A stretch of 22,248 nt of DNA from Gammaproteobacteria bacterium (GCA_003228965.1 QIGP01000005.1:1-22248), one strand, 5' to 3'. Counted from the first letter of the stretch, positions 1 to 7,612 are shown. Notes: generated by a model from the sequence alone, not told the origin. Translations and numbers: made by a program.

Positions 1-1890
1 GGTAACGACATTCCTGGCGGCACACGTGCTGTAGGCGGTTGTTCTATTTTTGGTGGTTCGCCTCTTCCTTCATTTTCAGTGACAAGCCCGGCATCTGTTG
101 CGGGTGACTACGACATTCAAGGCGCAGCCTTTAATCCATCGGGTGACGTTACTACATCCGGTGACCTCGAAGCCGCTGTTCCAAACGATGGCTGTGCTGC
201 GATTGGCGCCTCTGTTGCTGGCAACATTGCAGTGATTGATCGTGGTGGCTGTTCGTTTATCGACAAAGCGACTAACGCTCAAAACGCTGGGGCGATTGGT
301 GTGTTGGTTGTCAATAACGTAGCTGGCGCCCCAATCAACATGGGTGGTGCAGGTTCGCTGAATATACCAGCTGTCATGATTGGCCAAACTGAAGGCGACG
401 CGATCAAAGCAGCAAGCAATGCAACAGCCTCTATTTCGTTGTTCTCAAGCTCGCAAAACAGCTATCGCTGGATGGTGGGTGAAGATTCAGCTGCATTTGG
501 CGGAGCCATTCGCGACATGTGGAACCCAACCTGTATGGGCGATCCTGACAAAGTGTCTTCACCGCTATACGCATGCGACCCCAACGGTCTTGACTCAGGT
601 GGTGTGCACTCAAACTCAGGCATCATCAACCACGGTTTTGCTCTAATGGTTGACGGCGGTACGTTTAACGGCCAGAACATTGCACCCATTGGGCTGACTA
701 AAACGTCACACCTGTACTGGCGTACCATGAGTGTCTATCAAACGCCTGTTTCAGGCTACGCCGATCACGCTGCAGCGCTGAGCACTTCATGTACCGATTT
801 GATCGGAAACAATTTGCGCACGTTGAGCACCAACACGGACATCACCGCCCTCAGTGGCGAAGTAATGACCGCGTCAGATTGTGACCAGGTTGAGAAAGTG
901 ATTCTGGCGGTCGAGCTAAATCTGCAGCCTGTGCTGTGTGATTTCCAAACCTTGCTTGCACAGAGCCCACCGGCTGAATGTGGTGCTGGTGAAAGTGCGG
1001 TTGCCGTACTTGATCAGGACTTCGAAAGTGGTCTTGGTGGTTGGACCGTTGGTTCACGTGCCGTTGTCAATCCAGGGACTTTCGACGTACCCCAGTGGTC
1101 TGTTGTTGGTGACTTGCCATTGAACGTGGCCGGTCAGGCAGCGTTCGGTGCCGACCCTATCATTGGCGACTGCAACGCGGATGTCGAAGCGGGTGTTAAC
1201 TTCCTGCAAAGCCCGGCGTTTATTGTTCCTGCCGATGCTCTACTGTCGTTTGAACATTCGATGTCCTCAGAAGCTAATTGGGATGGCGGTAACGTGAAAG
1301 TGAGCATTAACGGTGGTGCTTACCAGTTAGTGCCTGCAGCGGCGTTCATTTACAACCCTTACACGGGTCCACTGAACGCAAGTGACAACCCAATGGCCGG
1401 TGAGCCAGCATGGCACGGTCGCGATGGCGGTTCGTTCCAGTCTACCTGGGGTGAGTCTCAAATCGACCTGAGCAGTATCGCCTCAGCAGGTGATGAAGTT
1501 GAAGTGCGCTTTGAAATGGGCACTGACGGTTGTAACGGTCTGATTGGCTGGTTCGTCGACAACGTTAAAGCTTTTAGCTGTGAAGTTACTGTCACAGACA
1601 GCGATGCCGACGGTGTGCCTGATGACGTCGACAACTGTACAGCTGTTGCAAACGCCAGTCAGTTCGACGCGGATGGCGACGGCTTTGGTAACGCCTGCGA
1701 TACCGACGTTAACAACGACTGTTTGATTAACTTCCTGGACATTAGTTCGTTCGCAAATGCGTTTAACAGCTCCGACCCTGTTCATGACTTTAACGTCGAC
1801 GGCGCCGTTAATTTCCTGGACTTCTTTGTGCTAACGCCAAGCTTTGGTGGTCAACCAGGACCTAGCGCGTTGGCACAGTGCGCGCTGTAA
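1..1890 (+). CDS. Secreted thermolysin-like metalloprotease with PA domain, TSP3 and dockerin-like tail (5' end missing)
   Basis: The frame is open to the left edge, so the signal peptide, propeptide and HExxH zinc motif would lie upstream; no start is visible here. Nucleotides ~160-420 encode a protease-associated (PA) domain (VIDRGGCSF, then NIPAVMIG). From ~469 the protein reads RWMVGED, RDMWNP, GDPD and GGVHSNSGIINHGF, matching the C-terminal half of the M4 catalytic domain. The His at 607-609 corresponds to thermolysin's transition-state-stabilising His. Nucleotides ~1010-1585 encode a beta-sandwich of the MAM/immune-inhibitor-A type (FESGLGGWTV, GWFVDNV). At ~1590-1700 is a thrombospondin type 3 calcium repeat (DSDADGVPDDVDNC), followed by two dockerin/EF-hand-like loops (DVNNDCLINFLD, DFNVDGAVNFLD). 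It is probably exported and digests protein outside the cell. The PA domain appears inserted between the catalytic halves. The protease family is fairly certain; its specificity is unknown. Confidence 0.88.
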   Translation, partial: GNDIPGGTRAVGGCSIFGGSPLPSFSVTSPASVAGDYDIQGAAFNPSGDVTTSGDLEAAVPNDGCAAIGASVAGNIAVIDRGGCSFIDKATNAQNAGAIGVLVVNNVAGAPINMGGAGSLNIPAVMIGQTEGDAIKAASNATASISLFSSSQNSYRWMVGEDSAAFGGAIRDMWNPTCMGDPDKVSSPLYACDPNGLDSGGVHSNSGIINHGFALMVDGGTFNGQNIAPIGLTKTSHLYWRTMSVYQTPVSGYADHAAALSTSCTDLIGNNLRTLSTNTDITALSGEVMTASDCDQVEKVILAVELNLQPVLCDFQTLLAQSPPAECGAGESAVAVLDQDFESGLGGWTVGSRAVVNPGTFDVPQWSVVGDLPLNVAGQAAFGADPIIGDCNADVEAGVNFLQSPAFIVPADALLSFEHSMSSEANWDGGNVKVSINGGAYQLVPAAAFIYNPYTGPLNASDNPMAGEPAWHGRDGGSFQSTWGESQIDLSSIASAGDEVEVRFEMGTDGCNGLIGWFVDNVKAFSCEVTVTDSDADGVPDDVDNCTAVANASQFDADGDGFGNACDTDVNNDCLINFLDISSFANAFNSSDPVHDFNVDGAVNFLDFFVLTPSFGGQPGPSALAQCAL

Positions 1891-1911
1891 CATAGCAACA
1901 AAGCAAGACGG

Positions 1912-1941
1912 AAACGCCTCCCTTGTGGAGGCGTTTTTTTT
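1912..1941 (+). terminator. Intrinsic terminator of the protease gene
   Basis: A perfect 10-bp stem (AAACGCCTCC at 1912-1921 with GGAGGCGTTT at 1927-1936) with a 5-nt loop runs directly into a T tract ending at 1941. It starts 21 nt after the protease stop codon. Confidence 0.93.
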
Positions 1942-2130
1942 GGGTGAATTAAATTGAAGGCGCTCGTACATTTAAAAAGTAGCGGTGCTCGTAGCATGCG
2001 CGTTGTTGTGGCCTTTGCGGTTATATATGGAGCCGCGATTGAATTACGCACTGGTCCCACGCCCGGAAACTATATCTTCGCTGAAGAGGAGGCAGTGCGG
2101 CCCTCTTAACAAGGGCTGCCCAATAGTTTC

Positions 2131-3483
2131 TTAGTGATCCAGGCCTTCGAATGCATCCCGAGTCAGATTACGCGAGGCGCCTTCGGTAACCACAACATTG
2201 TCTTCGATGCGAATGCCGCCATAAGGGCGCAGTTCATCGACAAGGTCCCAGTTAATGTTGTCTTTCAACGGGCCGTCCTTAACCAAATTCAGCAGTGAGT
2301 CGATGATGTAAATGCCGGGTTCGATGGTCATCACCTGGTTGACGTCGATTTGTCGCGTCAGGCGTAAAAACTCGTGGCCTTCGGGTGGGTCGATGCGAGT
2401 GCCACTCTTGTCCTTCATAAAGCCGGCTACGTCATGCACCTGGAGACCTATGTAATGCCCGAGCCCGTGTGGATAGAACGCGGAAGTTAAGCCGTTGGCG
2501 GCCGCGTCGTCACCACTAATTTTAATGACTCCGGCGTTGCTCAGAAGGCCACCGATTGCGCGGTGTGTATCCAGGTGCAGTTGCGGATAGCTCACTTGAG
2601 GTTTAACCATTTCGCAAATGATTTGCTGCAGCTCATGCATGCCGTCGATGAGGTCACTATAGAGGCCCTTGTCGTAGGAGTAGGTGCGAGTGATGTCAGA
2701 CGCGTAACCATTGCAGCTTGCTCCGGCATCGATCAGGAACGAACGTCGTGATTCAGCCGGGATAATGTGCGTATCTCTATAATTATAGTGCAATACGGCG
2801 CTATGGCTGTTTAGTGCAATGATATTATTATAAGGAAGTTGGTCGTCCGTATGTTCACACGCTGCGCAGTAAGCCAGGTGAATATCGTATTCAGACGTTT
2901 CTTCCTGAAAGGCCAGATACGCCGCCCTGTGGCCTAGTGCGCCGAGATGCGATGCGTGTTCCATGCACGCAATTTCATAATTAGTTTTCCAGGTGCGTTC
3001 ATAGTGCAACTGATTGGTCATAGCCTCGTCGTTGACCGTAAAGTTAGCCCAATTCTCGAAGCGATCTTGCCACTCTCCGAAAAATGCTATGGACCCTTTT
3101 GGCATGAGTCTTTGGGCTTTGTCCTTGTTCGAAATAATCTTAACCTCGAACTCATCTATCCAAAAGCCTGAAGGGGCGTCTGGTGTTTTATGCCAGTAGT
3201 CTTCGGGCTGGAAATATACAAGTACAGGTTTCTTACCGGGAGTAAACACAACAAAGCTGTCGGGCAGCTCTGTAAGGGGTGCCCAGTTCTTAAACTGCGG
3301 ATTGGCTTTGAACGGATATGCGTTGTCGTCGAGAAATTGCATGTGAGGCGTTCCTGAAAACACGACGGCCGCGTCAAACCCGTGATCCGCTAGCGCACGC
3401 GTATAGCGCTCGGTAATGGTTCGCACGTGATCGCTAAATGTTTCGGCAAATTTGTTTTGAGATGCAGAATGAATAGTACCCAC
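2131..3483 (-). CDS. pepQ: Xaa-Pro dipeptidase (prolidase PepQ)
   Basis: This is a cytoplasmic M24-family metallopeptidase that splits dipeptides with C-terminal proline. The start is taken as GTG at 3483, preceded by GGGAG five nt upstream. It gives 450 residues, close to the 443 of E. coli PepQ, and the longer open frame upstream runs through a terminator. The N-terminal domain carries the PepQ signature FLDDNAYPFKANPQFKNW and DYWHKTP. The five metal ligands are visible: Asp252 (FLIDAGA), Asp263 (YASDITRT), His339 (YPHGLGHYIGLQVHD), Glu388 (TIEPGIYII) and Glu427 (GGIRIEDNV). The gene follows the unknown gene at 3658-4098 on the same strand but is separated by that gene's terminator, so it probably has its own promoter. 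A TGGCAA/TTGCCA inverted repeat lies upstream of the SD. A G+C-rich hairpin at 2091-2120, without a T tract, may end it. Confidence 0.95.
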   Translation of the reverse strand: MGTIHSASQNKFAETFSDHVRTITERYTRALADHGFDAAVVFSGTPHMQFLDDNAYPFKANPQFKNWAPLTELPDSFVVFTPGKKPVLVYFQPEDYWHKTPDAPSGFWIDEFEVKIISNKDKAQRLMPKGSIAFFGEWQDRFENWANFTVNDEAMTNQLHYERTWKTNYEIACMEHASHLGALGHRAAYLAFQEETSEYDIHLAYCAACEHTDDQLPYNNIIALNSHSAVLHYNYRDTHIIPAESRRSFLIDAGASCNGYASDITRTYSYDKGLYSDLIDGMHELQQIICEMVKPQVSYPQLHLDTHRAIGGLLSNAGVIKISGDDAAANGLTSAFYPHGLGHYIGLQVHDVAGFMKDKSGTRIDPPEGHEFLRLTRQIDVNQVMTIEPGIYIIDSLLNLVKDGPLKDNINWDLVDELRPYGGIRIEDNVVVTEGASRNLTRDAFEGLDH

Positions 3484-3545
3484 TTTAACTCCCGTTAGAT
3501 GATGCGCTTTGGTGGCAATAGTTTTGCCAAGGCCCATCCGCCAAT

Positions 3546-3576
3546 AAAAAAAGCCCGGACAGTCTGTCCGGGCTTT
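3546..3576 (-). terminator. Intrinsic terminator upstream of pepQ
   Basis: Arms 3550-3562 and 3564-3576 are a perfect 13-bp inverted repeat (AAAGCCCGGACAG / CTGTCCGGGCTTT). The inner bases must open to form a loop, leaving about 10 bp of stem. On the minus strand the stem is followed by six T residues, so it terminates transcription coming from the gene at 3658-4098. Confidence 0.9.
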
Positions 3577-3657
3577 GATGATACGAAACATTGAGGGCTA
3601 GCGTGTAATTTCTTCCCAGAAACTTTGCAAGCAATGACCCTTCGGCCATGGTGCGCT

Positions 3658-4098
3658 CTAATTTTCGACGTAGTTGATGTTTATTCGAAAATTTAGCTCG
3701 TAATTACAGCGAATAGTGTTGTGCGCGCGAGGGCTGCGGCCGTGCATGCCGTGGCAAACGCGACGTCCATTTATTGAACGTTCGCCTTTGGCGATGCTGT
3801 CACTGACCGTTTCAGTAATATCAAAGCCACCCTGAGTACACTCCACATTCTTGCAGCGGAATTCGAAAAATGCCAATGAGTCAGGGCCAAAGCTTCGACC
3901 ATTTAGCGTAGGTTCGGTCTCATAGTCAGGCGGGCTGATCATAAGGTTTACCGCCAAGCTTCGCACCTGAGGGTACTTCTCGTGCATTTTCGCCTGTCCC
4001 TGCAGCCGGTGATTGACGGACTCTGAAACTAATGCGGTGCTTGGTTCAGCATCCGTGGCGGACGTCAGACCGATGGCTTTTTTAAGTACAGAAAACAC
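3658..4098 (-). CDS. Unknown 146-residue protein with paired cysteines
   Basis: I do not recognise the family. The GTG start at 4098 is supported by AGGAG seven nt upstream. There is no signal peptide or membrane segment; the protein opens MFSVLKKAIGL, a short amphipathic helix. The central and C-terminal part has cysteines and histidines that could bind metal (RCKNVECTQGG, RVCHGMHGR, RCNYEL), around residues 81-131. The C-terminus alternates hydrophobic and polar residues (ELNFRININYVEN) as in a beta strand. It has its own leader with two hairpins and its own terminator, which suggests a separately regulated single-gene unit. A possible CRP-type site lies about 200 bp upstream. The coding call is good on start signals and terminator; the function is unassigned. 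Confidence 0.75.
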   Translation of the reverse strand: MFSVLKKAIGLTSATDAEPSTALVSESVNHRLQGQAKMHEKYPQVRSLAVNLMISPPDYETEPTLNGRSFGPDSLAFFEFRCKNVECTQGGFDITETVSDSIAKGERSINGRRVCHGMHGRSPRAHNTIRCNYELNFRININYVEN

Positions 4099-4514
4099 TG
4101 TATAACTCCTGTCAAAATTGCGCTTACGATTTCAGCACACAACAAATTTACTTTGTTGCTATCCACGAAACAGTCGTGGCGGCGCGCAAGTCCGGCGAAA
4201 ACTAAAATGTACTTTTCCCGGTTCATTCTCGCAGCGACTGTCACATAAATATGTCCTTCCCTGCGCGCCCTTTTTACGCTAACTGCTTAAGGTCGAGCGT
4301 GAACCAGATCACAATCAGAACGGCCAATTAACCATATGCGACATAATCAGTGATTAGTACTGTGAAGCAGCTGAATAGGGTCTTGTCGGCCACGCTTTAT
4401 TCTCATATTTACCAAGTTTACTCTATTTCCCATTCAACATAATACTGCCTTGTGGCCGCGTGCGAATGGGTTTGGCGCCATATGCGCAGAAAGTCAGGGT
4501 GTCCCAGGTTTGCG
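4099..4514. other. Intergenic stretch with a possible CRP-type site
   Basis: This 416-bp gap between two minus-strand genes has no convincing reading frame. It contains CGTGA-N6-TCACA at 4298-4313, which matches the TGTGA-N6-TCACA CRP consensus at nine of ten bases, about 200 bp upstream of the 3658-4098 gene. The leader hairpins at 4140-4179 also fall here. No clear sigma70 -35/-10 pair was found between the CRP-like site and the gene, so its target is uncertain. Confidence 0.4.
4140..4179 (-). promoter_or_regulatory. Two tandem inverted repeats in the leader of the 3658-4098 gene
   Basis: CAACAAA (4140-4146) pairs perfectly with TTTGTTG (4152-4158). CCACGA (4163-4168) pairs with TCGTGG (4174-4179). 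Both have 5-nt loops and lie 42-81 nt upstream of the start codon. They could be RNA hairpins in the 5' leader or protein-binding sites. No T tract follows either, so they are not ordinary terminators. Confidence 0.5.
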
Positions 4515-5270
4515 CTAAACGCTATTTTCGAGGGCTTTCGATACAGGTAAGGATGAGTCAAACTGAAGCTGCTGCAGCTGGCGAATTGCTACACGTAAGT
4601 CGTCTGAGAGGTCACGAATGTGTTTATCGAGCCGTGCTTCGGTTTCATCCTGGTGGAGCCATTTCTCACGATTTTCAGCTACCAGGCGCTCCAACGCTTT
4701 GATGATTTCCGCTTTGGACGCGTTTTGCATTTCCAGTCGTGCAATATGTTCCTCGCTTGACAGCGAGGCGTCATTTTTGAGCGCTGCTTCGTCCCAAGGA
4801 AAATCTACTGCAAGGTCAGGTGTTTGTTTCTTACGTTCCGGCTTTTCCTCACCTGGACTATAAGCGTATTCGTGGCGACCTATGGGTGTTTGCAGAGACT
4901 TATGTTCATCAGCGTCAGGAATAGAGTCAGCCGCCACAGCGTTGCTTCGACGAACGGTATTTCTAAACAGCCAACCGCAGAAAAAAGCCAGGCTAAACAG
5001 AAGTACAGGCCACCACGGGGCTGGATGAGTAGGTTTGCGCGGTAGTGGGGTATCGGGAGGTAACGTGCCAAGACGTCTTGTGAGGGTAAGCCCTTGCTCC
5101 GGAACGGTATGTGCGCGACTTGTATCGAGTGACAGCTCCGCGGAGCGGGCGGCTGTCGCTCGCTCGATGCTTACAAGAAAGGCAACAGCAAAAGCCGAGC
5201 TCAGTAAAACGGTTGCCAGAATCAGTGGCCAGTGTCTGAGCAATGAGGGTCTATAAGGCACGGCCAACAT
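4515..5270 (-). CDS. Inner-membrane protein with two helices and a coiled-coil tail, unknown function
   Basis: The protein has 251 residues if it starts at ATG 5270. A GTG at 5300 is in frame but sits directly against a large palindrome, and neither start has a strong Shine-Dalgarno. Transmembrane helix 1 spans about residues 14-35 and helix 2 about 86-103. The segment between them is proline-rich and the arginines after helix 2 (FRNTVRRSN) place the tail in the cytoplasm. Residues ~170-236 (EEHIARLEMQ to RQLQQLQF) show heptad-like spacing with Glu/Lys/Arg, a probable coiled coil. It ends with a free tail (SKALENSV). No family was recognised. It resembles the larger membrane-anchored coiled-coil protein at 7613-11356 in topology, although no sequence homology is evident by eye. 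Confidence 0.75.
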   Translation of the reverse strand: MLAVPYRPSLLRHWPLILATVLLSSAFAVAFLVSIERATAARSAELSLDTSRAHTVPEQGLTLTRRLGTLPPDTPLPRKPTHPAPWWPVLLFSLAFFCGWLFRNTVRRSNAVAADSIPDADEHKSLQTPIGRHEYAYSPGEEKPERKKQTPDLAVDFPWDEAALKNDASLSSEEHIARLEMQNASKAEIIKALERLVAENREKWLHQDETEARLDKHIRDLSDDLRVAIRQLQQLQFDSSLPVSKALENSV

Positions 5271-5300
5271 GCCTGGCCATACGGGTCCATCGCAAAGCAC

Positions 5301-5322
5301 GCCACTCGTAGCTACGAGTGGC
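5301..5322 (-). terminator. Perfect 22-bp palindrome, probable terminator of the aminotransferase gene
   Basis: The half GCCACTCGTAG is followed directly by its reverse complement, and flanking AAGC/GCTT extend the pairing with a 2-nt bulge. It lies 37 nt after the stop of the class III aminotransferase gene. On the minus strand the stem is followed by GCTTT, a weak T tract, so termination is likely but not textbook. As perfect symmetric DNA it could also be a binding site. Confidence 0.6.
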
Positions 5323-5359
5323 GCTTCGCCGTTTGGACGATTGCGATTGTGTAACGGCG

Positions 5360-6874
5360 TTACTTGCGGGGTCCACTGATCAGAGCGTCCTTGACCGCCG
5401 CGAGCATCATGTCGATTTCGTCGGACGTAATGCGAAAGTGTGGAGTAAAACGCAGTGCGTTCCTGCCTCCGTGAATCACATTAATGCCTTTCTTGCGCAG
5501 GTACTCTTCGGTACTGTTCGCGCCATAACTTTTGAATTTATCCGGGTTCAGTTCGCCGCTCGCCAATAGGCCGGTGCCCTGTACCTTGTACATGTCGTCG
5601 TCCAGTTCTTTGCCGAGGGCTTTCAGTTTGTCGAACAGTTCAACGCCTCGGTCGCGAATGTTATTGCGCAGCTCGTCGTCCACTTCGCTGAGTACGGCGC
5701 ACGCTACGTCCAGGGCGCGAGGGTTACTGGTCATGGTATTGCCGTAGATGCCTTTTCTATAGAGTTTGGCTGTCTCAGCGGTAATGGCCAGAACGGATAA
5801 CGGGTACTGCCCTGCATTCAGCGCTTTCGAATAGGTCTCCATATCGGGAGCTTCGCAATCTTCGAACCCTGGGTAGTCAACAATTGACAGGCAGCCTTGG
5901 GCACGCAGTCCGGCCTGAATGGAGTCGACCAGTAACAAAGAGCCATGCAGTTTGGTTAAGGTGCGAGCGCGATCGTAGAACTCTCGCGTTGTGCCCATGC
6001 CGGGATTGCCTTCACCCATAACCGGCTCAATGAAAAATGCTTCTATGAATACATTGTCTTTATTCGCCTGAGCAAAAACATTTTCAAGCGACTCAATATC
6101 GTTTGGAGGTGTTGTGATGAGCCGGTCACTGTCACGGAAAGATGCGAGGTGTTTGGCGTAGGTGCTCAGTGTGCTATCTGAAAACTGTGCAGGCCGGTCG
6201 GTTCGTCCGTGGAATGCACCATCGAGGGCCAATATTTTTATTTGACGGCCTTCGTAACGTCCGCCTTCGTCGGTTAACTCTTTGGCGTTTACATCAGACA
6301 GTCGTGCAGCGAGTGACACCGATTCAGAACCGCTGTTCAGGCAAAGGTAACTTGCGAACGGGTTGCCGCCGTTGTGGCGGTTTCCGAGCTCTTTCCCAAT
6401 TGCCACAACAAAGTCACGCTGACTGACACTTGGGGTCATGATGTTAGCCATCACATGTGGCTGGTTCATAGCCTCTAGTACAGCGCTGGGTGCGTGACCG
6501 AAACCGAGCATGCCGTAACCGCCGCTGTCATGGACCACCGCCCCCATGGTGGTTACGATCCAGGGGCCTTTAGCCGAGAGCGGAACATACGGACAAATGG
6601 TGTCGTCGGCGTAGAAATTCGTAAAACCCTGTTGCAGGCGATTGACTTGATCGGCTTCGTCAACGGTGAGAAGTTCGGGCTCGTCCCGCACTATTTTTTC
6701 AAGCGCAATATGTGCTTCTGAAACGGCAGTGGCAAGTGACGGGTCGCTCTCCAGGAAGCGGTGCACAATGTCGTCGGACAGCCCTTCGGTTAAGCGAACG
6801 CCGGTTGAGCGGGCTCTGATTTTAAGTAACAAATCAAAGGCCGTAGGGTTGGGCTGTAAGGTGATCGAGGACAT
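5360..6874 (-). CDS. Class III PLP-dependent aminotransferase
   Basis: This is a 504-residue fold-type I aminotransferase. ATG 6874 is preceded by GGAG seven nt upstream. The catalytic core begins near residue 95 (GPWIVTTMGAVVHDSGGYGMLGFGH) and contains the PLP phosphate-binding SGSES (181-185), the AFHGRT loop (~220-225), EPVMGEGN (~283-290), Asp317-Ser-Ile-Gln320 which contacts the pyridine ring, and the Schiff-base Lys350 in TYSKALNAGQ. The usual DE-V-Q motif reads DSIQ here. About 90 residues precede the core, making the protein longer than acetylornithine or GABA transaminases (about 400-460). Known relatives use ornithine, GABA, lysine or diamines; the substrate here cannot be read from sequence. 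It is transcribed divergently from the TIR-like gene. Confidence 0.9.
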   Translation of the reverse strand: MSSITLQPNPTAFDLLLKIRARSTGVRLTEGLSDDIVHRFLESDPSLATAVSEAHIALEKIVRDEPELLTVDEADQVNRLQQGFTNFYADDTICPYVPLSAKGPWIVTTMGAVVHDSGGYGMLGFGHAPSAVLEAMNQPHVMANIMTPSVSQRDFVVAIGKELGNRHNGGNPFASYLCLNSGSESVSLAARLSDVNAKELTDEGGRYEGRQIKILALDGAFHGRTDRPAQFSDSTLSTYAKHLASFRDSDRLITTPPNDIESLENVFAQANKDNVFIEAFFIEPVMGEGNPGMGTTREFYDRARTLTKLHGSLLLVDSIQAGLRAQGCLSIVDYPGFEDCEAPDMETYSKALNAGQYPLSVLAITAETAKLYRKGIYGNTMTSNPRALDVACAVLSEVDDELRNNIRDRGVELFDKLKALGKELDDDMYKVQGTGLLASGELNPDKFKSYGANSTEEYLRKKGINVIHGGRNALRFTPHFRITSDEIDMMLAAVKDALISGPRK

Positions 6875-6958
6875 GGCTTACTCCAAAATTCAATTTCTGA
6901 CGTATGCGCTCTCACAGCCCTGTCGGACTATGAATAGCGATCATCAATTCAATCCCAT

Positions 6959-6988
6959 AGTATAAGTGACAAGTTACTTTTGAGCCAA
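6959..6988 (-). promoter_or_regulatory. Candidate sigma70 promoter of the aminotransferase gene
   Basis: On the minus strand TTGGCT (6988-6983) is followed after 18 bp by TATACT (6964-6959). The leader to the ATG at 6874 would be about 80 nt. Confidence 0.5.
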
Positions 6989-7017
6989 AGCAAATCCGTG
7001 TCAGATGGCTCTACTAT

Positions 7018-7026
7018 TGCTATAAT
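7018..7026 (+). promoter_or_regulatory. Extended -10 promoter of the TIR-like gene
   Basis: TGCTATAAT is a perfect TGn-TATAAT extended -10 element. No good -35 hexamer is present, which is usual for this promoter class. A small CCGCA/TGCGG hairpin (7051-7064) lies in the leader. Confidence 0.65.
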
Positions 7027-7091
7027 TTACGTCAAATAGAGCATAATTCTCCGCAATACTGCGGAACTAGCAGGCCGGTCGCAGGTAAAGA

Positions 7092-7538
7092 ATGATGTCA
7101 GAAAAGAGTCCATACCGATTGTTCGTAAGTCACACTTGGGAAGAAAGTGATGACTACATGCGGTTTTTCGATTATATCTCCGAGGTCGATTCGTTTTTTT
7201 ATGTTAACTTGAGCGAGCCTGACAAGTTTCCAGGCAGCTCAATTGATTCGATTCAAACGGAAATGAATCGTCAGATGAAAGAGGCCGAAGTCTCCATTAT
7301 TCTTTCGTCGTCCTATCTAAAAGACGCCAATCTGGTGCAATATCAAATGGATCTTGCGCGAGCGTTGGGTAAGCCTTTGATAGCCGTCGAGCCTTACGGC
7401 CCCGAGTCGATTCTCAAACCTGTAAAAGATCGGGCTGCACAAGTGGTTCCCTGGTACAACCGGGCGATGGTCGATGCCATTCTTCATCATGCCCGTGGAG
7501 AGAATACGAGCCGTTACGAAGTGATCGATTTTCCTTGA
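7092..7538 (+). CDS. TIR-like (MTH538/ThsB-type, DUF1863) single-domain protein
   Basis: The 148-residue protein is one domain. It opens with the beta-A signature YRLFVSHTWEESDDYMRFFDYI, followed by a Rossmann-like alternation (EVSIILSSSYL, ALGKPLIAVEPYG) typical of the MTH538 TIR-like family, which includes ThsB of the Thoeris phage-defence system. AGG lies six nt before the first ATG; a second ATG follows at once. In NAD-cleaving TIR domains the helix after the SxxY strand carries a catalytic Glu (typically YEIDxA). Here the matching stretch is VQYQMDLA, so Gln85 appears to occupy that position. No ThsA (SIR2) or other effector is nearby. It may be a signalling or adaptor TIR, or an orphan defence component. 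The fold assignment is good; the role is inferred. Confidence 0.8.
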   Translation: MMSEKSPYRLFVSHTWEESDDYMRFFDYISEVDSFFYVNLSEPDKFPGSSIDSIQTEMNRQMKEAEVSIILSSSYLKDANLVQYQMDLARALGKPLIAVEPYGPESILKPVKDRAAQVVPWYNRAMVDAILHHARGENTSRYEVIDFP

Positions 7539-7563
7539 TTGCGTGTCTTGCGCAGTAGCGCAC

Positions 7564-7597
7564 GACGCTGTTAACGCCAACAGGCGACGCTGTTTTT
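7564..7597 (+). terminator. Possible terminator between convergent genes
   Basis: CGCTGTT (7566-7572) pairs with AACAG-CG (one bulge) and a run of five T ends at 7597. The 10-mer CGACGCTGTT occurs twice here (7564 and 7584). The stem is imperfect, so this is tentative. Confidence 0.35.
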
Positions 7598-7612
7598 AAC
7601 CGGAGTAGCCCT

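Noticed and set aside
3484..3591. N-terminal extension of pepQ by 36 codons
   Set aside because: The extra segment runs through a terminator hairpin, lacks a Shine-Dalgarno, and exceeds the known PepQ length; GTG 3483 fits better.
7092..7538. Complete Thoeris defence system
   Set aside because: Only the TIR-like component is present. No SIR2/STALD ThsA or other effector is encoded on either side.
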